The notes under the pieces are model-generated. The model was not told the origin of the DNA. It saw nothing but the letters and a program-made list of their open reading frames with translations, and searched no databases. Both the position numbers and the translations under genes were made by a program. A DNA stretch of 64,000 nt. Source: Nitrosospira multiformis. Its GTDB lineage: Bacteria; Pseudomonadota; Gammaproteobacteria; Burkholderiales; Nitrosomonadaceae. This document shows, piece by piece, positions 46,813 to 55,771 of this stretch (position 1 is its first letter; the number at the start of each line of letters is the position of its first letter). The DNA is taken from the NCBI RefSeq assembly GCF_900110185.1, contig NZ_FOCT01000009.1, positions 94,882-158,881 of the forward strand. Direction: 5' to 3'.

Positions 46813-48405
46813 ATGAACGCAGGAGTTCGCCAGGGCATCGCCCCGGATCCCTCATTGGCACTGGAGCATGAGGGGTTGAAAGCAGGTGCTCTGCTTACGC
46901 TCGGTGTCATTGCGGGAATTCTCCTTGCTTATCATGAGACTACTTGGTCCATGATTTCCACCTGGGCCAGATCGGATACGTTTGCTCATGGGTTTCTGAT
47001 TTTTCCGTTCAGCGGCTATCTGATCTGGGGACAGCGCAAGTATCTCGCCACTCTTTTTGCGCGCCCCAATCCCAAAGTTCTGTTCATGCTTGCGATTCTC
47101 GGTTTCAGCTGGCTTCTGGGAACACTGGCAAGTGTGCAGGTATTTGCGCAATTCATGGTGATAGCGATGATTTCCGCCGCCGTCTGGGCAATCCTGGGAA
47201 ATCAGATAGCATGGGCACTGGCCTTTCCATTAGCCTACCTCCTGCTCGCCGTACCTTTTGGCGATGCATTCATACCGCCGCTGATAAACTTTACTGCGGA
47301 CTTTACCGTAACGGCGCTTCAGCTGACCGGAGTTCCTGTCTATCGCGAAGGCAATTTTTTTACCATTCCCAGCGGCAATTGGTCCGTGGTTGAAGCCTGC
47401 AGCGGGCTGCGCTACCTGATTGCATCCTTTACGCTGGGAACCCTTTACGCATACCTGACCTATCGGAGCCTCACCCGTCGGCTGATATTTATTGCCCTGT
47501 CTCTGATCGTGCCGATCCTTGCCAACGGTATCCGGGCCTATTTGATTGTAATGACCGGCCACCTGAGCGATATGCAGCTCGCGGTGGGCATCGACCACCT
47601 GGTTTACGGATGGGTATTCTTTGGCTTTGTGATGTTGGTGCTATTCTGGATCGGATCTTTCTGGCGCGAAGATGAGAACAGGTTGGATAGCGTCCGCTTG
47701 ACAGCGCAGATCTCGACGGGAAATAACCGCGGTTCAGGGGGTGATTCCACCTTGATAAGGACAATTTTCACTGCTGTCGCGGTTTTAAGCATAGCCGTCA
47801 TCTGGCCGATATACGCGGAGTGGCTGGAAAGGAAGATTTCCTACGGTACGGAAGAAGTGGAAATCCATATCTTCGATGCATCCAGCAAATGGCAGGGTAG
47901 CCCGGAATTCCTTTCCGACTGGAAACCCATATACACGGGTTCAACTGTTCAGTTCCTGAGAAATTACCGGAATAATGGACACTCGGTAGACCTTTACATC
48001 AGTTATTACCGCGACCAGAAGCAGGGTGCTGAATTGATCAATTCCGAAAATGTGCTTGTGCCAGGAAAGGGATCAAAATGGCATGAGGCTGGCGAAGATA
48101 TACGCAGAATCTTCCTTGGTTCGCAGGAAGAAATCGTCAAACAGAACCAGTTGCGCTCCTCTTCGGCATCGCTGCTTGTGTGGCGATGGTATTGGATAGG
48201 GGGTGAGGAGACCGCAAATCCGTATTGGGCAAAGTTTATGCTGGCCAGGAATAAGCTTCTGGGGAGAGGCGACGATGCGGCTGAGCTCATTGTGGCAACA
48301 CGATACGAGGACAGCGTCGATGAAGCAGCTTCAGTGCTCCAGGATTTTATTATGGATAGCGCGCCGGCAATAACGGGAGCGCTTCGAAATGCAGCAAATC
48401 GTTAG
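46813..48405 (+). CDS. xrtA: Exosortase A fused to an EpsI domain
   Basis: A 530-residue inner-membrane protein with about eight transmembrane helices in the first 300 residues. The cysteine-protease-like active site is complete: Cys196 in 'VEACSGLRYL', Arg241 in 'NGIRAYLIV' and His262 in 'IDHLVYGW'. The C-terminal part (about 330-520) is an EpsI/DUF3485 domain ('YTGSTVQFLRNYRNNGHSVDLYISYYRDQKQGAELIN'). Exosortase A recognises PEP-CTERM tails and transfers the cleaved proteins, probably to an anchor linked to the exopolysaccharide. ATG 46813 has GGAG 8 bases upstream; the frame opens at TTG 46780. No PEP-CTERM protein is encoded in this window. Confidence 0.95.
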   Translation: MNAGVRQGIAPDPSLALEHEGLKAGALLTLGVIAGILLAYHETTWSMISTWARSDTFAHGFLIFPFSGYLIWGQRKYLATLFARPNPKVLFMLAILGFSWLLGTLASVQVFAQFMVIAMISAAVWAILGNQIAWALAFPLAYLLLAVPFGDAFIPPLINFTADFTVTALQLTGVPVYREGNFFTIPSGNWSVVEACSGLRYLIASFTLGTLYAYLTYRSLTRRLIFIALSLIVPILANGIRAYLIVMTGHLSDMQLAVGIDHLVYGWVFFGFVMLVLFWIGSFWREDENRLDSVRLTAQISTGNNRGSGGDSTLIRTIFTAVAVLSIAVIWPIYAEWLERKISYGTEEVEIHIFDASSKWQGSPEFLSDWKPIYTGSTVQFLRNYRNNGHSVDLYISYYRDQKQGAELINSENVLVPGKGSKWHEAGEDIRRIFLGSQEEIVKQNQLRSSSASLLVWRWYWIGGEETANPYWAKFMLARNKLLGRGDDAAELIVATRYEDSVDEAASVLQDFIMDSAPAITGALRNAANR

Positions 48406-49594
48406 CGACAGGCTGCGCTCGAATCCGGCGGAACACGTCAAGCAGCCCCCTCTCATTGCTCACGTGATTTATCATCTGGGGGTGGGGGGGCTGGAAAATG
48501 GCGTGGTCAATCTCATCAATCATATTCCGGGGGATCGCTACCGGCATGCCATAATTTGCCTGAAGGGGTATTCGGACTTCAGGAGCAGGATTGTCAGCGA
48601 AGAGGTGGAGGTTATCGCGTTGAACAAGCGCGATGGACATGATTTCAAGCTATATATCGATCTTTTCAGAGCGCTCAGGCGCTTGAAGCCCGACATCGTG
48701 CATACGCGTAATCTGGCTGCCATGGAAGGTCAGGTGATTGCAGCCCTTGCGGGAGCGCGGGCAAGAGTGCATGGCGAACATGGGCGGGATATGTTCGACC
48801 TGCATGGCAAAAACCGCAAATATAATTTATTGAGAAAAGCCATTCGTCCGTTTGTAGACCACTTCATTACCGTCAGCAGGGATCTCGAGAGCTGGCTTGT
48901 CGATACGGTACGAGCAGCGCCGCATCGCATCAATCAAATCTACAATGGCGTAGACAGCCGACGCTTTTATCCGCGTAAAAGCATATTGTTGAAGAACAAT
49001 ATGCCTCAGGGAGCGGTTCCGGGATTTTTCAGGGAAGATACATTTGTCATTGGCAGTGTCGGACGCATGGCAGAGGTGAAGAATTACCCCGGCCTGATAG
49101 AAGCATTTTTACTTTTGCTGAAGAAAATGCCCGCCGCTCAGGAAAGACTTCGGTTATTGATTGTCGGGGCGGGGAGTACCCGGCAGTGCTGTATTGAAAA
49201 GGTGCGTGAAGCGGGAGTCGAAGGACTTGTCTGGTTTCCCGGTGAACGGGACGACATCCCAGAACTCATGCGCAGCATGGATCTGTTTGTGCTTCCTTCG
49301 CTCGGAGAGGGCATTTCCAACACCATTCTCGAGGCTATGTCCACCGGTTTGCCCGTCGTCGCCACCCGGGTGGGAGGAAATGCGGAACTGGTTGAGGAAG
49401 GCATGACAGGGATGCTGGTCCCGCCCGGATCGGCAACTGCGCTGGCAGGAGCCATGCAGGAGTATTACAGAAATCCGGAGCTGTTGATAGAACACGGCCG
49501 CGCCGCCCGAAAGCAGGTCGAGACAAGGTTCAGTATGGAAGCCATGATGTCCGGATATCTTGAAGTCTATGACAAAGTGTTACGTCGGGTATAA
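48389..49594 (+). CDS. XrtA-associated glycosyltransferase, family 4 type (stp2)
   Basis: A 401-residue GT-B glycosyltransferase with 'IAHVIYHLGVGGLENGVVNLINH' at the N-terminus, an acceptor domain with 'IVHTRNLAAMEGQVIAAL', and the donor-binding C-terminal 'VLPSLGEGISNTILEAMSTGLPVVATRVGGNAELV' (EX7E motif). It matches the second sugar transferase of XrtA loci (TIGR03088 type). It overlaps xrtA by 17 bases. Confidence 0.9.
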   Translation: MQQIVSDRLRSNPAEHVKQPPLIAHVIYHLGVGGLENGVVNLINHIPGDRYRHAIICLKGYSDFRSRIVSEEVEVIALNKRDGHDFKLYIDLFRALRRLKPDIVHTRNLAAMEGQVIAALAGARARVHGEHGRDMFDLHGKNRKYNLLRKAIRPFVDHFITVSRDLESWLVDTVRAAPHRINQIYNGVDSRRFYPRKSILLKNNMPQGAVPGFFREDTFVIGSVGRMAEVKNYPGLIEAFLLLLKKMPAAQERLRLLIVGAGSTRQCCIEKVREAGVEGLVWFPGERDDIPELMRSMDLFVLPSLGEGISNTILEAMSTGLPVVATRVGGNAELVEEGMTGMLVPPGSATALAGAMQEYYRNPELLIEHGRAARKQVETRFSMEAMMSGYLEVYDKVLRRV

Positions 49595-49614
49595 CAGGCG
49601 GAAGGAAAAATAAC

Positions 49615-51558
49615 ATGTGCGGAATTGTGGGCCTGTTCGATACTCGCGGCAAAAGATCAATCGACCGGCAATTGCTTCTGGGAATAAATCAGGTTCAGGT
49701 ACACCGCGGTCCGGATGAAGGAGAAGTTTACATCGAGCCAGGACTGGGTTTTGGTCATCGTCGTCTTTCGATTATGGATGTTTCCAGTGGCCAGCAACCG
49801 CTTTTCAATGAAGATGGTAGTGTGGTGGTGGTTTTCAACGGCGAAATCTATAACTTCGAGACGCTTGCCAAAGAACTTTCCAGCCTGGGTCACACCTTCC
49901 GGACACATTGTGATACCGAAGTCATTGTTCATGCTTGGGAAGAGTGGGGTGAACGCTGCGTGAATCGCTTCCGCGGCATGTTCGCCTTCGTCTTGTGGGA
50001 TCGGAATCAGGAGGTCCTGTTTCTCGCGCGAGACCGGCTTGGCATCAAGCCACTCTACTACAGCCTGCTGAATGACGGCACTTTCGTTTTTGCCTCAGAG
50101 CTCAAGGGAATTCTTGCCCATCCCGGTTTTATCCGGGATATGGACGTTCATGCCATTGAAGATTATTTTGCCTATGGGTATGTGCCGGAGCCAAAAACCA
50201 TCTTCAAGCAGGCCTATAAGCTTCCCCCGGCGCATACTCTGAAGCTCAGCCGGGGAAGAACCGTCCCTCAACCTCAATCCTACTGGGATGTTCCGTTTAC
50301 GGTACATTCTCCCCTGAGCCTGGAGGAAGCCCGGGAAGAGTTGATTGCTCGACTGCGTGAGTCGGTGAGGGTACATTTGATGACCGAAGTGCCCTTGGGC
50401 GCTTTTCTGTCCGGAGGCGTGGATTCGAGCGCGGTGGTGGCAATGATGGCGGGCCTCATGAACGAACCCGTCAATACCTGCTCCATTTCTTTTGGCGATC
50501 CTGCTTTCAACGAATCTCAATATGCGCAAAAGGTGGCGGACCGCTATCATACGCATCATCAGGTAGGCCAGGTTGACCAGGACGATTTCGACCTGATAGA
50601 CCGGTTGGCTTCACTGTATGACGAGCCCTTCGCGGATAGTTCTGCCATGCCTACCTACCGGGTTTGTCGACTGGCCAGGAAACGGGTCACTGTTGTCTTA
50701 TCAGGGGATGGAGGTGACGAAAATCTTGCAGGCTATCGTCGTTACCGCTGGCACCTCTATGAGGAGAGAATGAGATCCACTCTGCCGTTGGGGCTTCGCA
50801 AACCCCTGTTCGGCCTGCTCGGGAATCTGTATCCCAAAGCGGATTGGGCGCCGAAGGTTTTGCGTGCAAAATCCACCCTTGAGGCTCTCGCGAGAGATTC
50901 TGTGGAAGGCTATTTTCACAGTGTTTCGATCATGAAAGATGGCATGAGGCGCCGGTTGTTCAGCGAGTCCTTCAGGCGTGAGCTTCAGGGTTATGGAGCA
51001 GTGGAGATCCTGCGCGGGCATGCGGATAAATGTCCGGTGACAGATCCTCTTTCTCGTGTTCAATACCTGGATATGAAAACATACCTGGTGGGTGATATTC
51101 TTACCAAGGTAGACCGTGCAAGCATGGCACACTCCCTGGAAGTACGCGTGCCCCTGCTGGATCACGAACTGGTCGAATGGATATCAGGGCTCCCCGCATC
51201 CATCAAACTGCGCGGGCATGAAGGCAAATATGTATTCAAGAAAGCTCTGGAACCCTACCTGTCAGACGACATTCTTTATCGCGACAAGATGGGATTCTCG
51301 GTTCCGCTCGCAAGCTGGTTTCGCGGTCCGCTGCGCCAGCGGATAAATGATGCGTTGCTCGGACCGGTTCTGGCGGATACGGGGTTCTTCAGTCGCGCAT
51401 TTCTGAGAGAGATGCTGGACCAACACCAGTCGGGGCGGCGCGACTATAGCGCTTCCCTATGGTCGTTGTTGATGTTTGAATCGTTTCTGCGCCACGTGCT
51501 TAATGCTGAGCAAGTGCACCCTTCCAGGGAAGGGCTGAGGCTGGTTCATTTTGCGTGA
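49615..51558 (+). CDS. XrtA-associated asparagine synthase-like amidotransferase
   Basis: A 647-residue protein with the class II glutamine amidotransferase at the N-terminus (Cys2 in 'MCGIVGLFDTRG') and an asparagine synthase ATP-pyrophosphatase domain ('LSGGVDSSAVVAMMAGL' P-loop, about 265-285). In XrtA loci it probably amidates a sugar acid or an attached group of the polymer rather than making free asparagine, although asparagine synthase activity cannot be excluded. Its ribosome binding site is GGAAGGA just before ATG 49615. It ends the conserved core of the locus. Confidence 0.9.
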   Translation: MCGIVGLFDTRGKRSIDRQLLLGINQVQVHRGPDEGEVYIEPGLGFGHRRLSIMDVSSGQQPLFNEDGSVVVVFNGEIYNFETLAKELSSLGHTFRTHCDTEVIVHAWEEWGERCVNRFRGMFAFVLWDRNQEVLFLARDRLGIKPLYYSLLNDGTFVFASELKGILAHPGFIRDMDVHAIEDYFAYGYVPEPKTIFKQAYKLPPAHTLKLSRGRTVPQPQSYWDVPFTVHSPLSLEEAREELIARLRESVRVHLMTEVPLGAFLSGGVDSSAVVAMMAGLMNEPVNTCSISFGDPAFNESQYAQKVADRYHTHHQVGQVDQDDFDLIDRLASLYDEPFADSSAMPTYRVCRLARKRVTVVLSGDGGDENLAGYRRYRWHLYEERMRSTLPLGLRKPLFGLLGNLYPKADWAPKVLRAKSTLEALARDSVEGYFHSVSIMKDGMRRRLFSESFRRELQGYGAVEILRGHADKCPVTDPLSRVQYLDMKTYLVGDILTKVDRASMAHSLEVRVPLLDHELVEWISGLPASIKLRGHEGKYVFKKALEPYLSDDILYRDKMGFSVPLASWFRGPLRQRINDALLGPVLADTGFFSRAFLREMLDQHQSGRRDYSASLWSLLMFESFLRHVLNAEQVHPSREGLRLVHFA

Positions 51559-51706
51559 GCAGGTTGTGGCGGAATCGAGATTCGTCAGCAGATCGGGACA
51601 GAAGGAGAAATCCTGTGACAGCGAGCGTTCCGGATCTTTTCGCCCGCCGGCTCATCCTAATCTGCTTGTTCGGTATTCGTCAGTTGTTAAATTCCGGGAG
51701 TAGCAG

Positions 51707-52669
51707 ATGCTGGACGTGTTTTTTACCGTTGACGTAGAGGTCTGGTGTGGTGGATGGGATGACATTGATTCCAAGTTTCCAGATGCATTTCAGCGCTACA
51801 TCTATGGTACTACATCGAGGGGCAGCTATGGTTTGCCGTATCAACTCCATCAGTTGCGGGAGCATGGTCTAACAGGAGTGTTTTTTGTCGAACCGCTTTT
51901 CTCGACCCGGTTTGGCCTGGACCCATTGACAGAAATCGTGGGTCTCGTTCAGGAACATGGGAATGAGGTACAGCTTCATCTGCATACCGAATGGGTGGAT
52001 GAGTCGCGGCAGTCCTTGCTTGATAGCGTGACGGGCAAAAAGCAATTCTTGCGTTACTTTTCCCTGGAAGAGCAAACGACCCTGATTAAGGCTGGAGCAA
52101 GGCTGATCGAGGAGGCAGGGGGGCCATGCGTGAAAGCATTTCGTGCCGGGAGCTTCGGTTTCAACCGGGACACTCTGCGTGCACTTGCCAGAAACCATAT
52201 TGCTTTCGATAGCAGCTACAACGCGAGCATGTTTGGACCGGATAGTGGAATTTCTCCCGGAGTCCCCCTTGTGGAACCTGTCGAGTTCGAAGGTATCTAT
52301 GAGTATCCCATGACGGTCTTCCATAGCAGCGCCCGCTCGTTGCGCCATGTACAGTTGACTGCCTGTTCCTACCGGGAAATGGAAGGCTTGCTCTGGCAGG
52401 CATTGAGATCCGATCGCAGAGCATTTGTCATTCTTTCTCATAATTTTGAGTTGCTGAATGGTAGCATGACCCGGCCCGATGATATCGTGGTGAGCCGCTT
52501 CCGCAAATTATGCGCTTTTCTTGATCGCCATCGTGATTGCTTCCGGGTGAGGGGATTTGATGGATTGATCCCCAGTCTCGCATGCACTCAGCCGGCACCT
52601 CTGGTTTCCCCGGTCTGGAAAACCGGGCTGAGAATTCTGGAACAGGGTATACGGCGGGGTTTCGATTGA
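51707..52669 (+). CDS. Second polysaccharide deacetylase-like protein
   Basis: A 320-residue NodB-fold protein. The metal site starts with 'VFFTVDVEVWCGGW'; 'LREHGLTGVFFVEPLFSTR' and 'VQEHGNEVQLHLHTEW' match the deacetylase core, with His-Leu-His-Thr in place of the usual H-x-x-x-H spacing. 'KAFRAGSFGFNRDTL' is the Arg-Ala-Gly motif. It is unlike the DUF3473 paralogue at 43621 and lacks its C-terminal domain. ATG 51707 has GGGAG 6 bases upstream. Coupled to the next gene by a TTGA overlap. Confidence 0.8.
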   Translation: MLDVFFTVDVEVWCGGWDDIDSKFPDAFQRYIYGTTSRGSYGLPYQLHQLREHGLTGVFFVEPLFSTRFGLDPLTEIVGLVQEHGNEVQLHLHTEWVDESRQSLLDSVTGKKQFLRYFSLEEQTTLIKAGARLIEEAGGPCVKAFRAGSFGFNRDTLRALARNHIAFDSSYNASMFGPDSGISPGVPLVEPVEFEGIYEYPMTVFHSSARSLRHVQLTACSYREMEGLLWQALRSDRRAFVILSHNFELLNGSMTRPDDIVVSRFRKLCAFLDRHRDCFRVRGFDGLIPSLACTQPAPLVSPVWKTGLRILEQGIRRGFD

Positions 52670-53607
52670 GTCATACCTGGCAATATCAGAAGGTGCCCAT
52701 AAAGCTTCAGCTGGCCGATACTACACTGTTTACCTCCAGTCTTTGGTTGCAGGTACGCGAGGTGGGGCTCGATAATGAGGACCTGCCGGTCTCGGAATTG
52801 ATACCGCCAGCCGACGCTCTTCAAGCGGATAGTCAAGGGTTTTTGATACGGCCGCTTCGTATTACGGGCGAACAGCCCGTGCTTGAAAAGCGGAACAGCT
52901 ACCTTTGCTATGTTTCTTCGCGTTATCCGCGCTACTACATCGATATGCGGATGTCGTTTGTGGAATATAAGGCTAAATTTTCATCCAAGACGCGCTCGAC
53001 GCTTAATCGCAAGGTCAGGAAATATGCTGATTATTGTGGGGGTGAGATTGAATGGAAAGTATACAGGGAAGCTGGCGAGATGCCGGAATTTTTTCGGCTG
53101 GCCCGCGCTGTTTCCAAAACGACTTATCAGGAAAAACTGCTTGACGCAGGTCTGCCCGATTCCGAGAAGTTTTTCCTGGAAATGGAGCAGCTTGCCCGGC
53201 AGGGTCGGGTGCGGGGATTCATTCTTTTTAATCAGAACCAACCTGTTTCTTATCTCTACTGTCCCATCACCAATGGCGTCGTGATCTACGCATTTCTCGG
53301 ATACGACCCCGGCTACATGAATTTGTCCGTAGGCACGATTTTGCAGTGGCTTGCCCTGGAGCATCTGTTTGGGGAAAGTTCGTTTCGTTTTTTTGATTTT
53401 ACCGAGGGACAGTCAGAGCATAAAAAGCTTTTCGCCACGGATAATGTTCAGTGCGCGAATGTTTTTTTTCTACGCAACGGTCTGCGCAACATGCTCTTGC
53501 TGCATGGTCAGAGGACGATGAATCATTTTAGCCAGGTAATTGGCGATAAACTGGCTCAATTCGGGCTCAAGTCGAAGGTGAAGAAAATGATGCGGTTCGG
53601 GATCTGA
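52666..53607 (+). CDS. Second FemAB/GNAT-like acyltransferase
   Basis: A protein of about 313 residues in the FemAB-like GNAT group (Acetyltransf_6). The basic helix 'YKAKFSSKTRSTLNRKVRKYADYCGGEIEW' and 'GFILFNQNQPVSYLYCPITNGVVIYAFLGYDPGYMNLSVGTILQWLALEHLF' followed by 'FFDFTEGQSEHKKLFAT' are typical. TTG 52666 overlaps the deacetylase stop (TTGA) with GGCGGGG 6 bases upstream; the frame is open from 52582. It repeats the deacetylase-then-FemAB pairing seen at 43621-45548, so it may modify a second position on the polymer. Substrate unknown. Confidence 0.78.
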   Translation: MSHTWQYQKVPIKLQLADTTLFTSSLWLQVREVGLDNEDLPVSELIPPADALQADSQGFLIRPLRITGEQPVLEKRNSYLCYVSSRYPRYYIDMRMSFVEYKAKFSSKTRSTLNRKVRKYADYCGGEIEWKVYREAGEMPEFFRLARAVSKTTYQEKLLDAGLPDSEKFFLEMEQLARQGRVRGFILFNQNQPVSYLYCPITNGVVIYAFLGYDPGYMNLSVGTILQWLALEHLFGESSFRFFDFTEGQSEHKKLFATDNVQCANVFFLRNGLRNMLLLHGQRTMNHFSQVIGDKLAQFGLKSKVKKMMRFGI

Positions 53608-53824
53608 TATCCGTGCATTTGGTATGGGGGTAATGACTGCATCAAAAGGCTGGCCAGTTTTTTCCGTAACTATTCCATGTTCCACATCTACAAGCATGAA
53701 TGCAGGGATGAAATCTCAAAGTGACTTAATGATTTATTGGTTCGACTTGCCTGAATTACCTCAGTCAAAAATAGTCGCGCTATGATTCTTATTGTATAGA
53801 TGTTATGTCAATAGCGGATATTTT

Positions 53825-54568
53825 ATGCGCGTCGTAAAACGTATTTATTCAGCTTGGAGCCGGCATTCGCTCGGGACTCTTCCACAATTAATAGCAAAAA
53901 ATTTTTTTTACTATCTAAAAGAACTGTTATCCGGACGTTTATTTAGAGAATCAGAAGAACAGAAATCGGAATTTGATGTTGCTTATGGCACCGAAACTGA
54001 AAAGATTCGCGAGATAGGTTCTTTGGACATTGCCTCGGAAAACGCGCGGTACGCTGTGCGTTATCAACCCTCGCCGCAAAATTTCGTAACAGAGATCATT
54101 CACGCGTTGCCAATTGATTACAACCAGTTCATCTTTATGGACTTTGGTGCTGGCAAAGGCCGGGTCTTGCTTATCGCCGCACAATTGCCGTTCGCCGCAG
54201 TTATAGGCATCGAGTTTTCTCGCGAGCTTTGTGCGGTTGCCATTGATAATATAAGCAAGATCGCTCCGAACAAGCGGATTGCAGGGCAAGTGGAGTGTTA
54301 CTATAACGACGTAACACTCCACCCGCTACCGGGGTCGCCCTTGGTTTGCTATTTCTATAATCCTTTTGATCAGCTGATCATGCAGGCGGTGGTGGAGAGA
54401 CTAGCATCAAGCCTCAAGGATAGGCCAAGGGAAATTTACATAATCTATATTCATCCCGAACATCGAGCTATATTCGATGCAGAGGCATATTGGGATGTTA
54501 TCGATGAAAGTAACCATCACGTCATTTATCGCTCCCGTCTGGACAAGTTGCTGGAATGCAGACAATGA
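53825..54568 (+). CDS. SAM-dependent methyltransferase-like protein
   Basis: A 247-residue protein with motif I 'IFMDFGAGKGRVLLIAAQL' and an acidic 'VIGIEFSRELCAVAIDNI', a class I methyltransferase layout. 'PLVCYFYNPFDQLIMQAVVERL' resembles small-molecule or sugar methyltransferases. Codon and base use look AT-richer than the flanking exopolysaccharide genes, which suggests later acquisition. ATG 53825 is chosen, with GGA about 8 bases upstream. It ends in an ATGA overlap with the next gene. Confidence 0.72.
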   Translation: MRVVKRIYSAWSRHSLGTLPQLIAKNFFYYLKELLSGRLFRESEEQKSEFDVAYGTETEKIREIGSLDIASENARYAVRYQPSPQNFVTEIIHALPIDYNQFIFMDFGAGKGRVLLIAAQLPFAAVIGIEFSRELCAVAIDNISKIAPNKRIAGQVECYYNDVTLHPLPGSPLVCYFYNPFDQLIMQAVVERLASSLKDRPREIYIIYIHPEHRAIFDAEAYWDVIDESNHHVIYRSRLDKLLECRQ

Positions 54569-55140
54569 AAAAATTAATCAAGTGGATACTGCGCATTCTT
54601 TTCAGGGATTATCAATTCAATCGTATCTACTTCGTGGATTTGCCGACCTCGGATGCGAAATTTTCCGGCCAAATGTCGGGTATAGAGACTATCAGGTTAG
54701 TTGAATCACAAGAGCAGTTCGCCTCTTCTCTGGACCAGCAAATTCGTGACCACGCGTGGTATTTCGGCAAGTTCGCGTATGTTTATGGCATCTATATAGG
54801 AAATGAACTGGTCTGTGTATGTTCCTTTTGGATCGCTGGACATCCCAATATACCCAACAGATTCTCGGCACTGATAGAAAATGAAGCAGTTATGGTCGAC
54901 TTATTGACCGCATCTAATTGTCGGGGAAAAGGCTACGCCTTAGCCATCACACGCTTTGCAGAAAACGATCTATTTCTCAAAGGTTATAATAGGCTGTGGA
55001 CTTGGGTCTGGCACAGTAACACTCCATCCATTCGCGTATTTAACAAAGCTGGCTGGAACTACTCACATCTTTTGCTGGAATTTCAACTGTATGGCATGAG
55101 GGACTATCTGCGCTTCAAGTTACCAGCTTGGGGGGGTTAA
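54565..55140 (+). CDS. GNAT family acetyltransferase
   Basis: A 191-residue protein. The GNAT acetyl-CoA loop is in 'VMVDLLTASNCRGKGYALAITRFAEN' (pattern N-C-R-G-K-G), followed by 'RLWTWVWHSNTPSIRVFNKAGW', the usual C-terminal segment. The N-terminus has a basic 'MKKLIKWILRILFRDYQFNRIYF' stretch. It is coupled to the methyltransferase gene (ATGA, ATG 54565) and shares its AT-rich composition, so the two entered together. Possibly modifies a nucleotide sugar or lipid-linked glycan; unproven. Confidence 0.72.
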   Translation: MKKLIKWILRILFRDYQFNRIYFVDLPTSDAKFSGQMSGIETIRLVESQEQFASSLDQQIRDHAWYFGKFAYVYGIYIGNELVCVCSFWIAGHPNIPNRFSALIENEAVMVDLLTASNCRGKGYALAITRFAENDLFLKGYNRLWTWVWHSNTPSIRVFNKAGWNYSHLLLEFQLYGMRDYLRFKLPAWGG

Positions 55141-55261
55141 CCACCTTCTGTTGAAACAGAACTTCTGTTCACTCGCCGCCAAGCGCAACTCGCATAGTCA
55201 GTCGCAACAGCCAATCTGAAACCCGTGATTTGTCATCCGAGAGTTTCGCAATAGGCGATAA

Positions 55262-55677
55262 CAGGTTTCTGAAATCGAAGTGGATACCAGTCTGCCCGCA
55301 CAACGGGTTGTGCGAGTCTTGCAGCAACTCGAAACCTGCGGGGATTGCCCAAAGCGATACGGCTCGACAATGGCCCCGAACTGACCTCACAGCATCTTGC
55401 CAAGTGGTGCAAAGATAAGGGCATCGAACTGCGCTTTATCCAGCCGGGCAAACCGAATCAGAATGCTTTCATCGAGCGCTTCAATCGGTCCTGCCGGACC
55501 GAGGTACTCGACGGCTGGTTGTTCACCTCGCTTGATGAAGTGCGAGAGATCACACACCAGTGGCTGCAAAGCTATAACCAGGAACGACCCCATGACGCGC
55601 TGGGAAGCCTGCCCCCAGCTGTGTTCCGCGAGAAACTGCTCGCATGGGAAAACTCTACTTCTCAACTGTCTACTTGA
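55262..55677 (+). pseudogene. IS3-family transposase remnant (OrfB C-terminal part, frameshifted)
   Basis: From 55262 one frame reads 'VSEIEVDTSLPAQRVVRVLQQLET', then from about 55340 the homology continues in another frame as 'LPKAIRLDNGPELTSQHLAKW...' to the stop at 55677. Together this is the rve integrase domain of IS3-type OrfB, with the second Asp (in Arg-Leu-Asp-Asn-Gly) and the catalytic Glu (in Phe-Ile-Glu-Arg-Phe-Asn-Arg) still present. The N-terminal third, OrfA and recognisable terminal repeats are missing and a frame change breaks the gene, so it is inactive. It marks a recombination point next to the AT-rich gene pair. Confidence 0.85.
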
Positions 55678-55771
55678 CGGGGAGCTTACGAACTGATCTC
55701 TGCTTGATCCGAAGTAAATACTCGTTACATACCGGTCTGGACACCCGCCGAAGATAAAAGCGGCGGCGATA

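Noticed and set aside
53470..53697. 75-codon - strand frame in the gap after the second FemAB-like gene
   Set aside because: Two thirds is antisense to the FemAB-like gene; the rest has no recognisable domain or ribosome binding site.
55146..55161. Perfect 7-2-7 palindrome TTCTGTT-GA-AACAGAA after the GNAT gene
   Set aside because: The 2-base loop cannot form a good RNA hairpin and no T-run follows; it could be chance or a scar of the IS region.
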